From contig NZ_CP041661.1 in NCBI RefSeq assembly GCF_007289895.1, forward strand, positions 248,001 to 312,000: a DNA stretch of 64,000 bases, read 5' to 3'. A model generated the notes under the pieces. That model was not told the DNA's origin, did no database searches, and worked only from the letters and a program-made list of their open reading frames with translations. The position numbers and the translations under genes are program-made. Source of the stretch: Catenovulum sediminis. GTDB lineage: Bacteria > Pseudomonadota > Gammaproteobacteria > Enterobacterales > Alteromonadaceae. This document shows positions 46,207 through 55,287 of the stretch, in pieces; position 1 is the first letter of the stretch, and every line of letters starts with the position of its first letter.

Positions 46207-49023
46207 CTAATATTTAACAGTAATACCTGCTTGGAATCGACGCCCTGAATATGAAAGCAAAGTAACACGCTCCCGAATATCTGCATATTCTAAGCTGTTT
46301 TCATTGGTCATATTGATAACTTCCGCGCTCAGTGTGATATGGTCGTTTAGATCGTAAGAAGTACTGAAATCTAACTGTCCATAAGCATCGATATGATGAG
46401 GTAAACTACCGCCGTTGTTACCCTGACGTAAATTTAAAAATTTATCGCGCCAGTTGTAGGCAATTCTGGCCTGAAAACCATCTTTATCGTAAAAAGCAAT
46501 TAGGTTGTAAGCATGTTTTGATAAACCTTCAACACCAGTGCCGGGTGATTGCACGTTTTCTTGCTCAAATGTATCAACATTGTCGTCCTCACTTTCACTA
46601 TAGGTGTAGTTAGCTTGTACACCAAAACCGCTTAACCAACCCGGTAAATAGTCAAAATAATGCAAACCTGCAACCTCAACACCTGTCACTGTACCACCAG
46701 AACGGTTGGTTTTCTCTGTCACCAGTTCATCTAACGGTCCCCAGTCTTCTATCGTTACACCTGTCGGTATTTTGCTAACGGATTGAGAAATAAATGAGCT
46801 GATTTGTTTATGGAATACACCGAGGCTATAGCTATTTCCGGAATCGCCATAGTGTTCTAAAGAGAGATCGAATTGATTGGCTTCGTATGGTTGCAAAAAC
46901 GGGTTTCCACCCGTTTGCGCAAAATCCCCCGCCCGTACATCTGAATAACTTCGGTTGACGCCGACATCTTCAATAGCTGGGCGTGTAATCACTTTAGCCG
47001 CGCCACCTTTTAAATAAAAACCATTGTCGAAATCTAAACTGATATTCAAACTTGGTAAAAATTTATTGTAACTTGTTCCTTTATTCAGTTCGCCCGGCTC
47101 AGTGTATTCAACCGCTAACAATACGCCATCTGTACTGGTTCCGTTTGAAGTATCTCGAGCGATAGAAATACGCTCTTTACCATGTCCGAACGATTCTGTT
47201 TCAGTCGCTATGTAGCGTACCCCAAAATTACCTGACCATAAAAAGTGATTTGACTCACCTTCAAAGTTTGCTTGTGAATAGATCGCGATGGTTTCTTCAG
47301 TGTTTTTAACTGATTCCGTAGGGCGAGCAGATTCAAACGCCCAATTGGGCTCTTTTCTTAAATCACCGATTGCGTTTTTATAACCGGCTAAATCGGTAAT
47401 TAACACAAAGTCTCTTGGAAAATCACCCGCAACATCAGACAGGAAGTCGGCTTCGGTGTTTATCGCAAAAAACGAATCATCTAAGTCCATTGAAGTACCA
47501 CAAATATTAACGCGATCTTCTTCAGGTAAACTTTCGTTTGAACAGTGATATAAATTATTAAATACCTGCTGTGACTTTTCACGGTCAGTATACGCACCCC
47601 CCATATCGATGGAGCGGATGTATTCTCCTTCTAGTTCATAACTGGCGTCTAATTTAAGTTCTAGCACTTCATCTTCTAATTTTCGGTAATCTGTATCATT
47701 CCAATGTGCTCTGATAGCCGAGGGATCGCTGGTATCAACCGTTGAGTCGATACTAATCACGTCGCCGCCTCGGCTGTCAAATTTAATGAAATCCTGACCT
47801 ATAATTAAACCCAGTTCCTGATTGGGTTGATAACCTGGATCGCCCGGCTGAACGCTTTGATCAACATCAGGATTAACAAAATGAGGAACATACTGGTTCA
47901 ACGTGGGTGTCGCTTTCGCTTTTGAATACGCAAGATCTAAATTAAATTTCCACTGCTCTAAATAATATTCAGTATTCCACCCCACAGCCAGTGTATCTGA
48001 AGATTCGCCGCGCTGCTGGAACAAACCATCAATCGGACTAGCCGGTTTAGTCGCCGCCAACGCCGTGCCACTTGGTGATACTGTAACATCTTGCCAGCCA
48101 GCATACTGCAAAGGCACTTGAATGCCATTACTAACCGCTTTTCGGCTAAAATCTGAATATAATAAATCCACTGTATGAGTCAAATCGAGTGATGGTGCCC
48201 ATTGAATTGTGCTGTTAAAACTGGTGCGCTCGCGCGATTCAGTATCCGAACTATAAAAAGCTCTGCCCGGATACCATATTTTACCAGCTGACACAGCATT
48301 GCCATCAGTATCGTTAATGGGGCCCGGTGCCCACTCTGTGTTTGAAGCTTCAAAAGTTTCCCAAAAATTTGAGCCCGCAGAATCTATTCGGTTTGTTACA
48401 GATAAATGCGATATTCCCACTAGCACACCAAAGGTATTGTCTAGAAATGTATTGCTGACAATACCGGAATATTTAGGATCAACTTCCTCTGATAAATCGT
48501 TATATTTCGCGTGAATAGAGCCCGCCGCCTGCAAACCCGGTGTACGCAATGGACGTGCGGTTGTAACATTTACATAAGCCCCTAAACTGCCTTCTGCAAT
48601 ATTCGCCCGAGACGCTTTTATTACGTTGGCACCTGAAATAAGCTCTGAGGGCAGTACCTGAAAATCAAATTCTCTTCCTCGATCTGTTGTTGCGATCGTT
48701 CTGCTATTTACCTTAACTGCGTTAAATTTCGGACCAAAACCACGCACTGTAACTTTAGCACCTTCACCATTAGTGCGAGAAATAGAAACCCCGGTTATAC
48801 GCTGCAATGATTCGGCGACATTCTGATCGGGAAACTTACCAATATCCTCAGCAACAATACTATCTTGGATGGATGGGGCATTTTTTTTCAAATCCATAGA
48901 CTCAGTCAGACTACTTCGAATACCACTGACTTGAATAACTTCGGTCGGCTGCTGTGCAGCCTGAGTTTGCAATGCAATGCTTACCGCAACGGCGGCGGGC
49001 AATTGTGTGAATTTTAGTTTCAT
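46207..49023 (-). CDS. TonB-dependent receptor (TonB-Xanth-Caul type)
   Basis: A 938-residue outer-membrane importer without an STN domain, so it does not signal through FecR. Signal peptide (LPAAVAVSIALQTQAA), then the family's N-terminal motif IRSSLTESMDLKKNAPSIQDSIVAEDIGKFPDQNVAESLQRITGVSI-like plug (about 30-160) and a barrel ending RRFQAGITVKY. GGAAG is just upstream of the ATG. Divergent from the GPH symporter-GH43 operon with the AATGTTAACAAA box between them, so the receptor and the operon may be co-regulated. Probable import of a xylose- or arabinose-containing, or agar-derived, oligosaccharide. Confidence 0.94.
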   Translation of the reverse strand: MKLKFTQLPAAVAVSIALQTQAAQQPTEVIQVSGIRSSLTESMDLKKNAPSIQDSIVAEDIGKFPDQNVAESLQRITGVSISRTNGEGAKVTVRGFGPKFNAVKVNSRTIATTDRGREFDFQVLPSELISGANVIKASRANIAEGSLGAYVNVTTARPLRTPGLQAAGSIHAKYNDLSEEVDPKYSGIVSNTFLDNTFGVLVGISHLSVTNRIDSAGSNFWETFEASNTEWAPGPINDTDGNAVSAGKIWYPGRAFYSSDTESRERTSFNSTIQWAPSLDLTHTVDLLYSDFSRKAVSNGIQVPLQYAGWQDVTVSPSGTALAATKPASPIDGLFQQRGESSDTLAVGWNTEYYLEQWKFNLDLAYSKAKATPTLNQYVPHFVNPDVDQSVQPGDPGYQPNQELGLIIGQDFIKFDSRGGDVISIDSTVDTSDPSAIRAHWNDTDYRKLEDEVLELKLDASYELEGEYIRSIDMGGAYTDREKSQQVFNNLYHCSNESLPEEDRVNICGTSMDLDDSFFAINTEADFLSDVAGDFPRDFVLITDLAGYKNAIGDLRKEPNWAFESARPTESVKNTEETIAIYSQANFEGESNHFLWSGNFGVRYIATETESFGHGKERISIARDTSNGTSTDGVLLAVEYTEPGELNKGTSYNKFLPSLNISLDFDNGFYLKGGAAKVITRPAIEDVGVNRSYSDVRAGDFAQTGGNPFLQPYEANQFDLSLEHYGDSGNSYSLGVFHKQISSFISQSVSKIPTGVTIEDWGPLDELVTEKTNRSGGTVTGVEVAGLHYFDYLPGWLSGFGVQANYTYSESEDDNVDTFEQENVQSPGTGVEGLSKHAYNLIAFYDKDGFQARIAYNWRDKFLNLRQGNNGGSLPHHIDAYGQLDFSTSYDLNDHITLSAEVINMTNENSLEYADIRERVTLLSYSGRRFQAGITVKY

Positions 49024-49340
49024 GTTCCACTTCCATTATATAAAAAACAACATTCATATATAAATTTACACTATAAGAAAAAAATTAACAGTGAAATGTT
49101 AACAAAAAGTATCGATTATTTGTCATGGCGCATAAATGGAATAGAATCTGGAATAATGGTTGGTATATTGTGTTATCCCTAAAATGTTATTCTTTGATAG
49201 GAATTGATGTATCGCTTCAAGTCTATCTATATTCAGTAAATCCCATCAATGAAAAACTAATTGATATAAAGATTGCTTTATGGTCATTTAGACATTATCA
49301 TTATAATGTAAAATATATGTCATATTTAAGGAATAACCCT
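49024..49340. promoter_or_regulatory. Divergent promoter region, TBDR / GPH symporter
   Basis: About 315 bp. Box AATGTTAACAAA at 49095-49106. An in-frame extension of the symporter gene covers 49125-49340 but its residues are unlike the family, so I treat it as leader. No other gene. Confidence 0.5.
49095..49106. promoter_or_regulatory. AATGTTAACAAA box (shared operator candidate)
   Basis: Core TGTTAACA identical to the boxes at 39363 and 57047; 72 bp upstream of the TBDR start. Confidence 0.5.
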
Positions 49341-50741
49341 ATGTCGAGTAGTGCCAAAAGTCTGTCGGTCAAAGAAAAACTAGCATATGGCCTGGGAGAC
49401 ACCGCCAGCAATATCGTTTTTCAAGTTGTTGCCAATTTTATGTTAATTTTCTATACCGATGTATTTGGCATAGGCGCAGCGGCAGCCGGTACCTTATTAT
49501 TAGTCGTTCGTATATTTGATGCTATTACCGACCCGTTAATGGGCGGTATTGCAGACAGAACGCGCTCGCGTTTTGGTTCGTACCGACCTTATTTACTATA
49601 TTTAGCCGTGCCCTACGGCATTATGGCAGTAATGGCATTTAGTGTGCCTGATTTTTCAGATAGTGGAAAACTCATCTATGCGTATGTGAGTTATGCCGCA
49701 ATGATGCTGTTATATACCTGCATAAATATTCCCTATGCAGCATTAGGGGGGGTATTAACATCAAATACAAAAGAGCGAGCTTCTTTACAATCATATCGAT
49801 TCGCTATGGCGATGACTGGTTTATTGCTGGTTGTTTCGGGTGTGCCATTGTTAGTTGACTGGTTAGGCCAAGGTGATAAAGCGGCAGGTTATCAATATGC
49901 GATGATGGTTTTGGCAGTCATCGCAATATTATGTTTTCTTGCCTGTTTTCGCTTTACCAAAGAGAAACAAATACCTCAGCCGATAGAGCAGGGCAGAACG
50001 ATATACGGTGACTTTTTTAGCTTGTTCAAAAATGACCAATGGGTATTGATCTCAGCCGTGAGTGTCTGCTTACTTACTCTGGTTGCGCTTAGAGGCTCAG
50101 TGACACCACATTATGTAAAGTATTACTTGGGCGATGAATCACTGATGGCGAGTTTTATGACATTAGGTGGCATTGCTTCGGTTTTAGGTGCGGTGTGTAC
50201 CATCTTATTTTCCAAATATGTTGATAATAAAAAGTTATTTATAGCTGGCTTGGCGGTTGGCATTGTTTCTCACGCTTTATTATTTGTTTTGCCCAGCGAT
50301 CAGGTTGAAGCCATATACGCTGCGTTTATTGTTGCTAATTTTGCGCATATGGTTGTGACCCCAATTTTGTTTAGCATGGTTGCTGACACGGTCGATTATG
50401 GCGCGTTAAAAACCGGTCGCCGAATTATGGCGATGACATTTTCGGGCCACCTGTTAGCGATTAAACTCGGTTTTGCGATTGGTGGAGCCTCAGCAGGCTG
50501 GTTATTGGCGGCGTATGGTTATATACCCAATCAAGCCCAGTCGGCTGATACGTTGCAAGGCATCCTTATCGCATTTTCAGCAGTTCCGGTTGTACTCCTA
50601 ACTGCCAGCTTGCTTTTAATCTTTAAATATAAATTAACTGAAGGTTATTTACGCGATGTACAAAACAAACTAGAGCAACAAACATTAAAAACTGAACAGT
50701 CAACCATGAACGTTTCCGAGCCAGCACCCGTTCAAGCGTAA
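49341..50741 (+). CDS. GPH-family sugar:cation symporter (MFS)
   Basis: A 466-residue inner-membrane transporter with 12 predicted helices of the glycoside-pentoside-hexuronide type. Diagnostic: SVKEKLAYGLGDTASNIVFQ at the N-terminus, then DAITDPLMGGIADRTRSRFGSYRPYL (loop 2-3) and VADTVDYGALKTGRR near helix 10-11. The start at 49341 has AAGGA 8 nt upstream; longer versions add non-family sequence. It heads a plus-strand operon with two GH43 genes that lack signal peptides, so it should bring in xylo- or arabino-oligosaccharides that are then cleaved in the cytoplasm. Confidence 0.93.
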   Translation: MSSSAKSLSVKEKLAYGLGDTASNIVFQVVANFMLIFYTDVFGIGAAAAGTLLLVVRIFDAITDPLMGGIADRTRSRFGSYRPYLLYLAVPYGIMAVMAFSVPDFSDSGKLIYAYVSYAAMMLLYTCINIPYAALGGVLTSNTKERASLQSYRFAMAMTGLLLVVSGVPLLVDWLGQGDKAAGYQYAMMVLAVIAILCFLACFRFTKEKQIPQPIEQGRTIYGDFFSLFKNDQWVLISAVSVCLLTLVALRGSVTPHYVKYYLGDESLMASFMTLGGIASVLGAVCTILFSKYVDNKKLFIAGLAVGIVSHALLFVLPSDQVEAIYAAFIVANFAHMVVTPILFSMVADTVDYGALKTGRRIMAMTFSGHLLAIKLGFAIGGASAGWLLAAYGYIPNQAQSADTLQGILIAFSAVPVVLLTASLLLIFKYKLTEGYLRDVQNKLEQQTLKTEQSTMNVSEPAPVQA

Positions 50742-50841
50742 AAGACAAAAAACCATTTAAAACAACCTCATTACGGGTTGTTGTATGCAAAAACGTTATT
50801 GTCAAACAGACAATTTAAAAACTCAGAAGTAAGGTAAAGAT

Positions 50842-51870
50842 ATGACGCCTAGCGATGCAGAAGTCACTAATCAGATCGATATACAAAGAGCTAAAGAATT
50901 GAAAGGTATTTCAGAGCCTTTGGTTACCCATATGTACACAGCTGATCCGTCTGCACATGTATTTAATGGTACGCTGTATATATATCCGTCACACGACATT
51001 GAAACGAATGAACCCATGAATGACGATGGTGATCATTTTGCGATGCGTGATTATCACGTTTTTTCATTAGAACAGCCGCAGGGAATAGCGAAAGATCATG
51101 GTGTTGCATTAGATATAGCCGATGTCCCGTGGGCGAGCAAACAAATGTGGGCACCGGATGCAGCTGAAAAAGACGGAACTTATTATTTATATTTTCCGGC
51201 ACGTGACAAAGCTGGGATTTTTAGAATAGGTGTTGCAAGCAGTCAAACACCATATGGTCCTTTTGTCGCGCAAGATGACTACATTCAAGGCACCTACAGT
51301 ATTGACCCAGCTGTATATAACGACAATGGCGACTATTACCTTTATTTCGGTGGCATTTGGGGTGGACAGTTACAGCGTTGGCATAATAACGAATTGAGTG
51401 ATGAACGTTACCCAGCAGAAAACGAAGTCGCCATCAAACCAAGAGTCGCCAAATTAACTAATGATATGATTTCTCTGGCCGAGCAGGTTCGTGAGATCAC
51501 TTTATTAGATGAACAAGGGCAAGAAATTTTAGCTGGCGATACCGATCGTCGTTTTTTTGAAGGTCCTTGGTTACACAAATATGCAGGTACATATTACTTT
51601 TCATATTCTACCGGCGATACACATAAAATTGTTTATGCGACGTCTGACAACCCGTACGGTCCCTTTACTTATAAAGGTGTTATCTTAAATCCAGTGTTGG
51701 GTTGGACAACGCACCACTCTATTGCCCAATATCAGGGCAAATGGTATTTATTTTATCACGACAGCTCGTTATCAGGCGGACAAACTCATTTACGCAGTAT
51801 TAAAATGACAGAGCTTATACATCAGGCAGATGGCACCATTAAAACCATCGACCCTTACGAGCAGATATAA
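50842..51870 (+). CDS. Cytoplasmic GH43 glycosidase
   Basis: A 342-residue five-bladed beta-propeller. Catalytic triad: general base D35 (YTADPSAHVF), pKa modulator D155 (TYSIDPAVY), acid E240 (RFFEGPWLH). No signal peptide, so intracellular. Related GH43 members are beta-xylosidases or alpha-L-arabinofuranosidases. AAGGT precedes the ATG by 6 nt. It lies 100 bp after the symporter gene and 32 bp before a second GH43 gene, all on one strand. The distinct bound-metal pattern of the subfamily is not readable, so the substrate is open. Confidence 0.92.
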   Translation: MTPSDAEVTNQIDIQRAKELKGISEPLVTHMYTADPSAHVFNGTLYIYPSHDIETNEPMNDDGDHFAMRDYHVFSLEQPQGIAKDHGVALDIADVPWASKQMWAPDAAEKDGTYYLYFPARDKAGIFRIGVASSQTPYGPFVAQDDYIQGTYSIDPAVYNDNGDYYLYFGGIWGGQLQRWHNNELSDERYPAENEVAIKPRVAKLTNDMISLAEQVREITLLDEQGQEILAGDTDRRFFEGPWLHKYAGTYYFSYSTGDTHKIVYATSDNPYGPFTYKGVILNPVLGWTTHHSIAQYQGKWYLFYHDSSLSGGQTHLRSIKMTELIHQADGTIKTIDPYEQI

Positions 51871-51902
51871 CCCTGAATTGAGTTGCTAATGCAGAGGTGC
51901 CT

Positions 51903-53564
51903 GTGAAGCAAATTAAAAACCCCATTTTAACGGGGTTTAACCCAGATCCGAGCATTATCCGAGTAAAAGACGATTATTACATTGTCACCTCAACTTTTGA
52001 GTGGTTTCCAGGTTGTCAAATCCACCACTCAAAAAATCTCATTGATTGGCAGCTAATTAGCCGCCCACTCAATCGCGTGTCTCAATTGGATATGCGCGGT
52101 AATCCGGATTCATGTGGTGTGTGGGCACCTTGCCTATCGTACAAAGATGGTGTGTTTTATCTGTTGTACAGTAATGTTCGAAGTTTTTACGGTAACTGGA
52201 AAGACACGCCCAATTATCTGGTTACAGCAACTGATATCAAGGGGCCTTGGTCTGATCCTGTGTTTGTAAATGCCAGCGGCTTTGATGCGTCATTATTTCA
52301 TGATGATGACGGCCGGACTTATTGTATAAATATGTTAGTTGATCATCGACAAGGCAAATTTTTTGGCGGTATTGTGCTGCAAGAATACTGTCTTAAGCGC
52401 AAACAATTAGTAGGCCAACCTCACCATATCTTTTCTGGCAGCCAACATGGTTGCACTGAAGGTCCGCATATTTATAAACGTAATGGATACTACTATCTGC
52501 TAACCGCAGAAGGTGGGACGGGATATGAGCATTGTGTCACGCTGGCACGCTCAAAAAATATCTTAGGACCGTACGATCTGCATCCCGATAACCCGATACT
52601 CACCGCTAAAAAGGAAGCCAACGCATATTTACAAAAAACAGGTCATGCTGATCTAGTCGAAACCCCAGAAGGGGAGTGGTATATGGTATTTTTAGCATCA
52701 CGCCCACTGACACCGCGCGGACGCTGTATATTAGGACGAGAAACTGCGATAGAAAAAATGCAGTGGCATGCAGACAACTGGTTATACCTGGCAAATGGTA
52801 ATCAACTTGCAAGTATACAGGTAGAAGCACCAGCAGGTGCTACACAATCCGCTGGTGCGTCTAACAATAGCGACGTGATGTGTCATTTTGATAAACCTGA
52901 ATTAGATATTCAGTTTCAATCGTTACGTGTTCCGATCACAGACGACTGGGCAAATACGACCGACAACCCGGGTTACTTAAGATTATATGGCCGCGAGTCG
53001 CTCAGCTCTTGTTTTGAGCAAAGTTTGCTTGGGCGGCGAATTCAAGCACATAAGAGCGAAGCGCAAACCTGCATTGAATTTAGCCCAGATCATTTTCAGC
53101 AAATGGCTGGTTTAGCTTGTTACTACAATACCTTCCATTATTTTTATTTGCATATACATGGAGGGGACTTTGCCGAGAACACTGCCAATAAAACTACAAA
53201 GAGCTCAGTAAATAACACAGCGCACAGTAAAAAGGAAAAATGGCTCAGTCTGCTGGTTTGTGACAAACACCAAACCTATCAAGCATGCCAACCAGTTGAC
53301 CTATCCAGCGCTGGAAAAGTATTTTTAAAAGCTGAATTTTATGGGGCAGATTTGCAGTTTTATTATGCAACACTCGATGGACAGTGGTTAAAAATAGGCC
53401 CTGTTTTAGACGGCAGTATTTTATCTGATGATTATGTGGTTCAGTCAGATTACGGCTATCAGCCATGCTTTACCGGCGCTTTTTATGCGCTCGCCTGTCA
53501 GGATTTATCTGGGCAAAAGCAACACGCTGATTTTAGTTACTTTAAATACACTGAAGTCTTTTAA
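51903..53564 (+). CDS. Cytoplasmic GH43 beta-xylosidase-like enzyme with C-terminal beta-sandwich
   Basis: A 553-residue enzyme of the XynB type. The propeller (about 1-295) has D15 (GFNPDPSIIRV), D128 (SGFDASLFHDDDGRTY) and E186 (HGCTEGPHIYKRNGYYYL); a C-terminal beta-sandwich (about 320-553) as in beta-xylosidases completes the active site. I choose GTG 51903, with GCAGAGG 5 nt upstream, over GTG 51897. No export signal. An insertion of low-complexity Asn/Thr/Lys (NKTTKSSVNNTAHSKKEK, about 437-455) interrupts the sandwich. Last gene of the symporter operon. Confidence 0.93.
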   Translation: MKQIKNPILTGFNPDPSIIRVKDDYYIVTSTFEWFPGCQIHHSKNLIDWQLISRPLNRVSQLDMRGNPDSCGVWAPCLSYKDGVFYLLYSNVRSFYGNWKDTPNYLVTATDIKGPWSDPVFVNASGFDASLFHDDDGRTYCINMLVDHRQGKFFGGIVLQEYCLKRKQLVGQPHHIFSGSQHGCTEGPHIYKRNGYYYLLTAEGGTGYEHCVTLARSKNILGPYDLHPDNPILTAKKEANAYLQKTGHADLVETPEGEWYMVFLASRPLTPRGRCILGRETAIEKMQWHADNWLYLANGNQLASIQVEAPAGATQSAGASNNSDVMCHFDKPELDIQFQSLRVPITDDWANTTDNPGYLRLYGRESLSSCFEQSLLGRRIQAHKSEAQTCIEFSPDHFQQMAGLACYYNTFHYFYLHIHGGDFAENTANKTTKSSVNNTAHSKKEKWLSLLVCDKHQTYQACQPVDLSSAGKVFLKAEFYGADLQFYYATLDGQWLKIGPVLDGSILSDDYVVQSDYGYQPCFTGAFYALACQDLSGQKQHADFSYFKYTEVF

Positions 53565-53591
53565 CTGAACTTTTAATTCACCATTAAAACA

Positions 53592-53617
53592 AGCCAACCT
53601 GTTTTTGCAGGTTGGCT
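53592..53617. terminator. Bidirectional terminator after GH43 / GH29 genes
   Basis: Perfect 10-bp stem AGCCAACCTG / CAGGTTGGCT with a 6-nt loop, followed by ATTAAAA; convergent genes end 27 bp and 20 bp away. Confidence 0.85.
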
Positions 53618-53637
53618 ATTAAAAACTTAAAGACCCT

Positions 53638-55260
53638 TTATTGTGGATCGTCTTCGCCGCCAATACCTATCTCTTTGGCAATTTTTAAGTTGATTTTGTA
53701 ACCGACTGCATAATCATTTGGGATCGTATGCGGCTTATTAATGACAAGCCCTTCGCTATTGTGCTGCCAATGCACTTTTTGTCCGCTGCCCAGCATTTCA
53801 ATGCTGTCTATTTCACCATCGAGCAAAGTTAAATCGGTACTTAAAGTTTTAACAATGATGTCTGCTTGTGGTTTATCTAAGACAAACATATACAGGGTAT
53901 TATCGCCTTTACGGGTAAAACGAATATCTTTGTCAGTGTAAGCTATTTTTTGCTTTTCAACCTTGTGGCCGCCCGCTCTAATGCGCGTTGGGCCTTCACC
54001 AAATGCTTTCCACGGACGGGTTTCGTAAATACCTTCACCATTCATGTTCAACCATTGCCCAATATTTAATAACATGTCCTGCATTTCTTGCGGAATTGAA
54101 CCGTCAGGATTAGGCGGCACATTTAGTAGCATCAAACCATTTTTAGAAACAATATCAATTAAAATATCGATTATCTCGTTTGGTTCAACAAATTGCGCAT
54201 TTTGACGGTAGAACCAAGCACCTGGCGAGGTATCTGTCATCCAATATTCGTCTTTAAGTTTGTTAGGTCGGCCACGCTCATAATCGTATACACCGACTGA
54301 GCTTGGAAACGATGTGTTTTTATAACTCACAACCACATCTTTACCCCACTCAGCCCCTTTATTGTAATAATAAGCGATGAATTTTTTGCGGTATTCTTCG
54401 TCTAGTTCTTCAACCCACCAGTCAAACCAGATAACTTCGGGTTGATATTTATCAACCACTTCAACTAATTTTGCATACCATTCGTCATGGAATCTTTTCG
54501 ACGGTTTAAAATCGGTTAACGCATGGCGATCGGTGTACAAGTCAGCGGTTTCTTCCGTTGCGTCAAATTGGTAGGCGTTGGCATAGTACACCCAGGTAAA
54601 TGCATGATGGAACGAAGCTAAAAATTTCATTCCGCGCTTTTCAATCGATGTTTTTAGCTCACCCGTGACATCGATGCCGTTAAAATCTTTAACATTCCAG
54701 CGTGTCACTTCACTGTCCCACATCGCAAAATTGTCATGGTGCATGGCAACCGGCCCGGCAAATTTCGCACCGGATTTTGCAAATAGCTCTGCCCACAATT
54801 CTGCATCAAATTGTGATGGGTTAAATTTCTTGATGATGTCTTTATAACCCACCTTAGAAGGATGGCCATGGTTTTTAGTGTGTTGCTTATAAATACCAGA
54901 AGGAAAGGTTTTACCGTTTCGTTTGCGTTTGATGCCGTTTTTCCAATCGTACGCTTCGTCCATATACATCATTAAACCGTACCAGCCGGCACCTTGCTCC
55001 AACCCAATGTTGGCCGTAGAAACCGGCCCCCAATGCGTATAAATGCCAAATTTAGCATCTTGAAACCATTTAGGTCTTTCGTCTACTTGCGCTAAATCGT
55101 CCCAAGATTCTGCATACTTAGCGCCCGTATCCTGAGCGCCCGTATCACGGGTATCTGTCGCGCGATTATCTGCAGTGCGAGTGGACGTTTTATCAGAAAC
55201 GTTAGAGCATGCGGTTAAAGCAACCGAGATGGCAACTGCCATCAGCGTTAATTTTTTCAT
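53638..55260 (-). CDS. GH29 alpha-L-fucosidase/alpha-L-galactosidase, lipoprotein
   Basis: A 540-residue enzyme with lipoprotein signal (LMAVAISVALTACSN). The GH29 signature FGIYTHWGPVSTANIGLEQGAGWYG and the nucleophile Asp in VIWFDWWVEEL (about D280) are clear; GPVAMHHDNFAMWDSEVTRW binds substrate. It differs substantially from the first GH29 in this window (25026-26636), for example in having Thr-His-Trp-Gly and an IGLEQG insertion. It follows a sulfatase gene by 27 bp on the same strand, suggesting stepwise removal of sulfate and then alpha-L-fucose or alpha-L-galactose from porphyran-like chains. Low-complexity TRATDTRDTG repeats occupy residues ~25-45. Confidence 0.9.
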   Translation of the reverse strand: MKKLTLMAVAISVALTACSNVSDKTSTRTADNRATDTRDTGAQDTGAKYAESWDDLAQVDERPKWFQDAKFGIYTHWGPVSTANIGLEQGAGWYGLMMYMDEAYDWKNGIKRKRNGKTFPSGIYKQHTKNHGHPSKVGYKDIIKKFNPSQFDAELWAELFAKSGAKFAGPVAMHHDNFAMWDSEVTRWNVKDFNGIDVTGELKTSIEKRGMKFLASFHHAFTWVYYANAYQFDATEETADLYTDRHALTDFKPSKRFHDEWYAKLVEVVDKYQPEVIWFDWWVEELDEEYRKKFIAYYYNKGAEWGKDVVVSYKNTSFPSSVGVYDYERGRPNKLKDEYWMTDTSPGAWFYRQNAQFVEPNEIIDILIDIVSKNGLMLLNVPPNPDGSIPQEMQDMLLNIGQWLNMNGEGIYETRPWKAFGEGPTRIRAGGHKVEKQKIAYTDKDIRFTRKGDNTLYMFVLDKPQADIIVKTLSTDLTLLDGEIDSIEMLGSGQKVHWQHNSEGLVINKPHTIPNDYAVGYKINLKIAKEIGIGGEDDPQ

Positions 55261-55287
55261 TAGATTCAGCTTACTTTAAAATGCTAC

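Noticed and set aside
49125-49340. 72-residue N-terminal extension of the GPH symporter
   Set aside because: Composition unlike the family, no ribosome site, and the family start MSxxxKxLSVKEK with AAGGA upstream fits 49341.
50761-50782. AACAACC/GGTTGTT hairpin between symporter and GH43 genes as a terminator
   Set aside because: Only 7 bp of stem with no U-tract in either direction, inside an apparent operon; at most an attenuating or processing hairpin.
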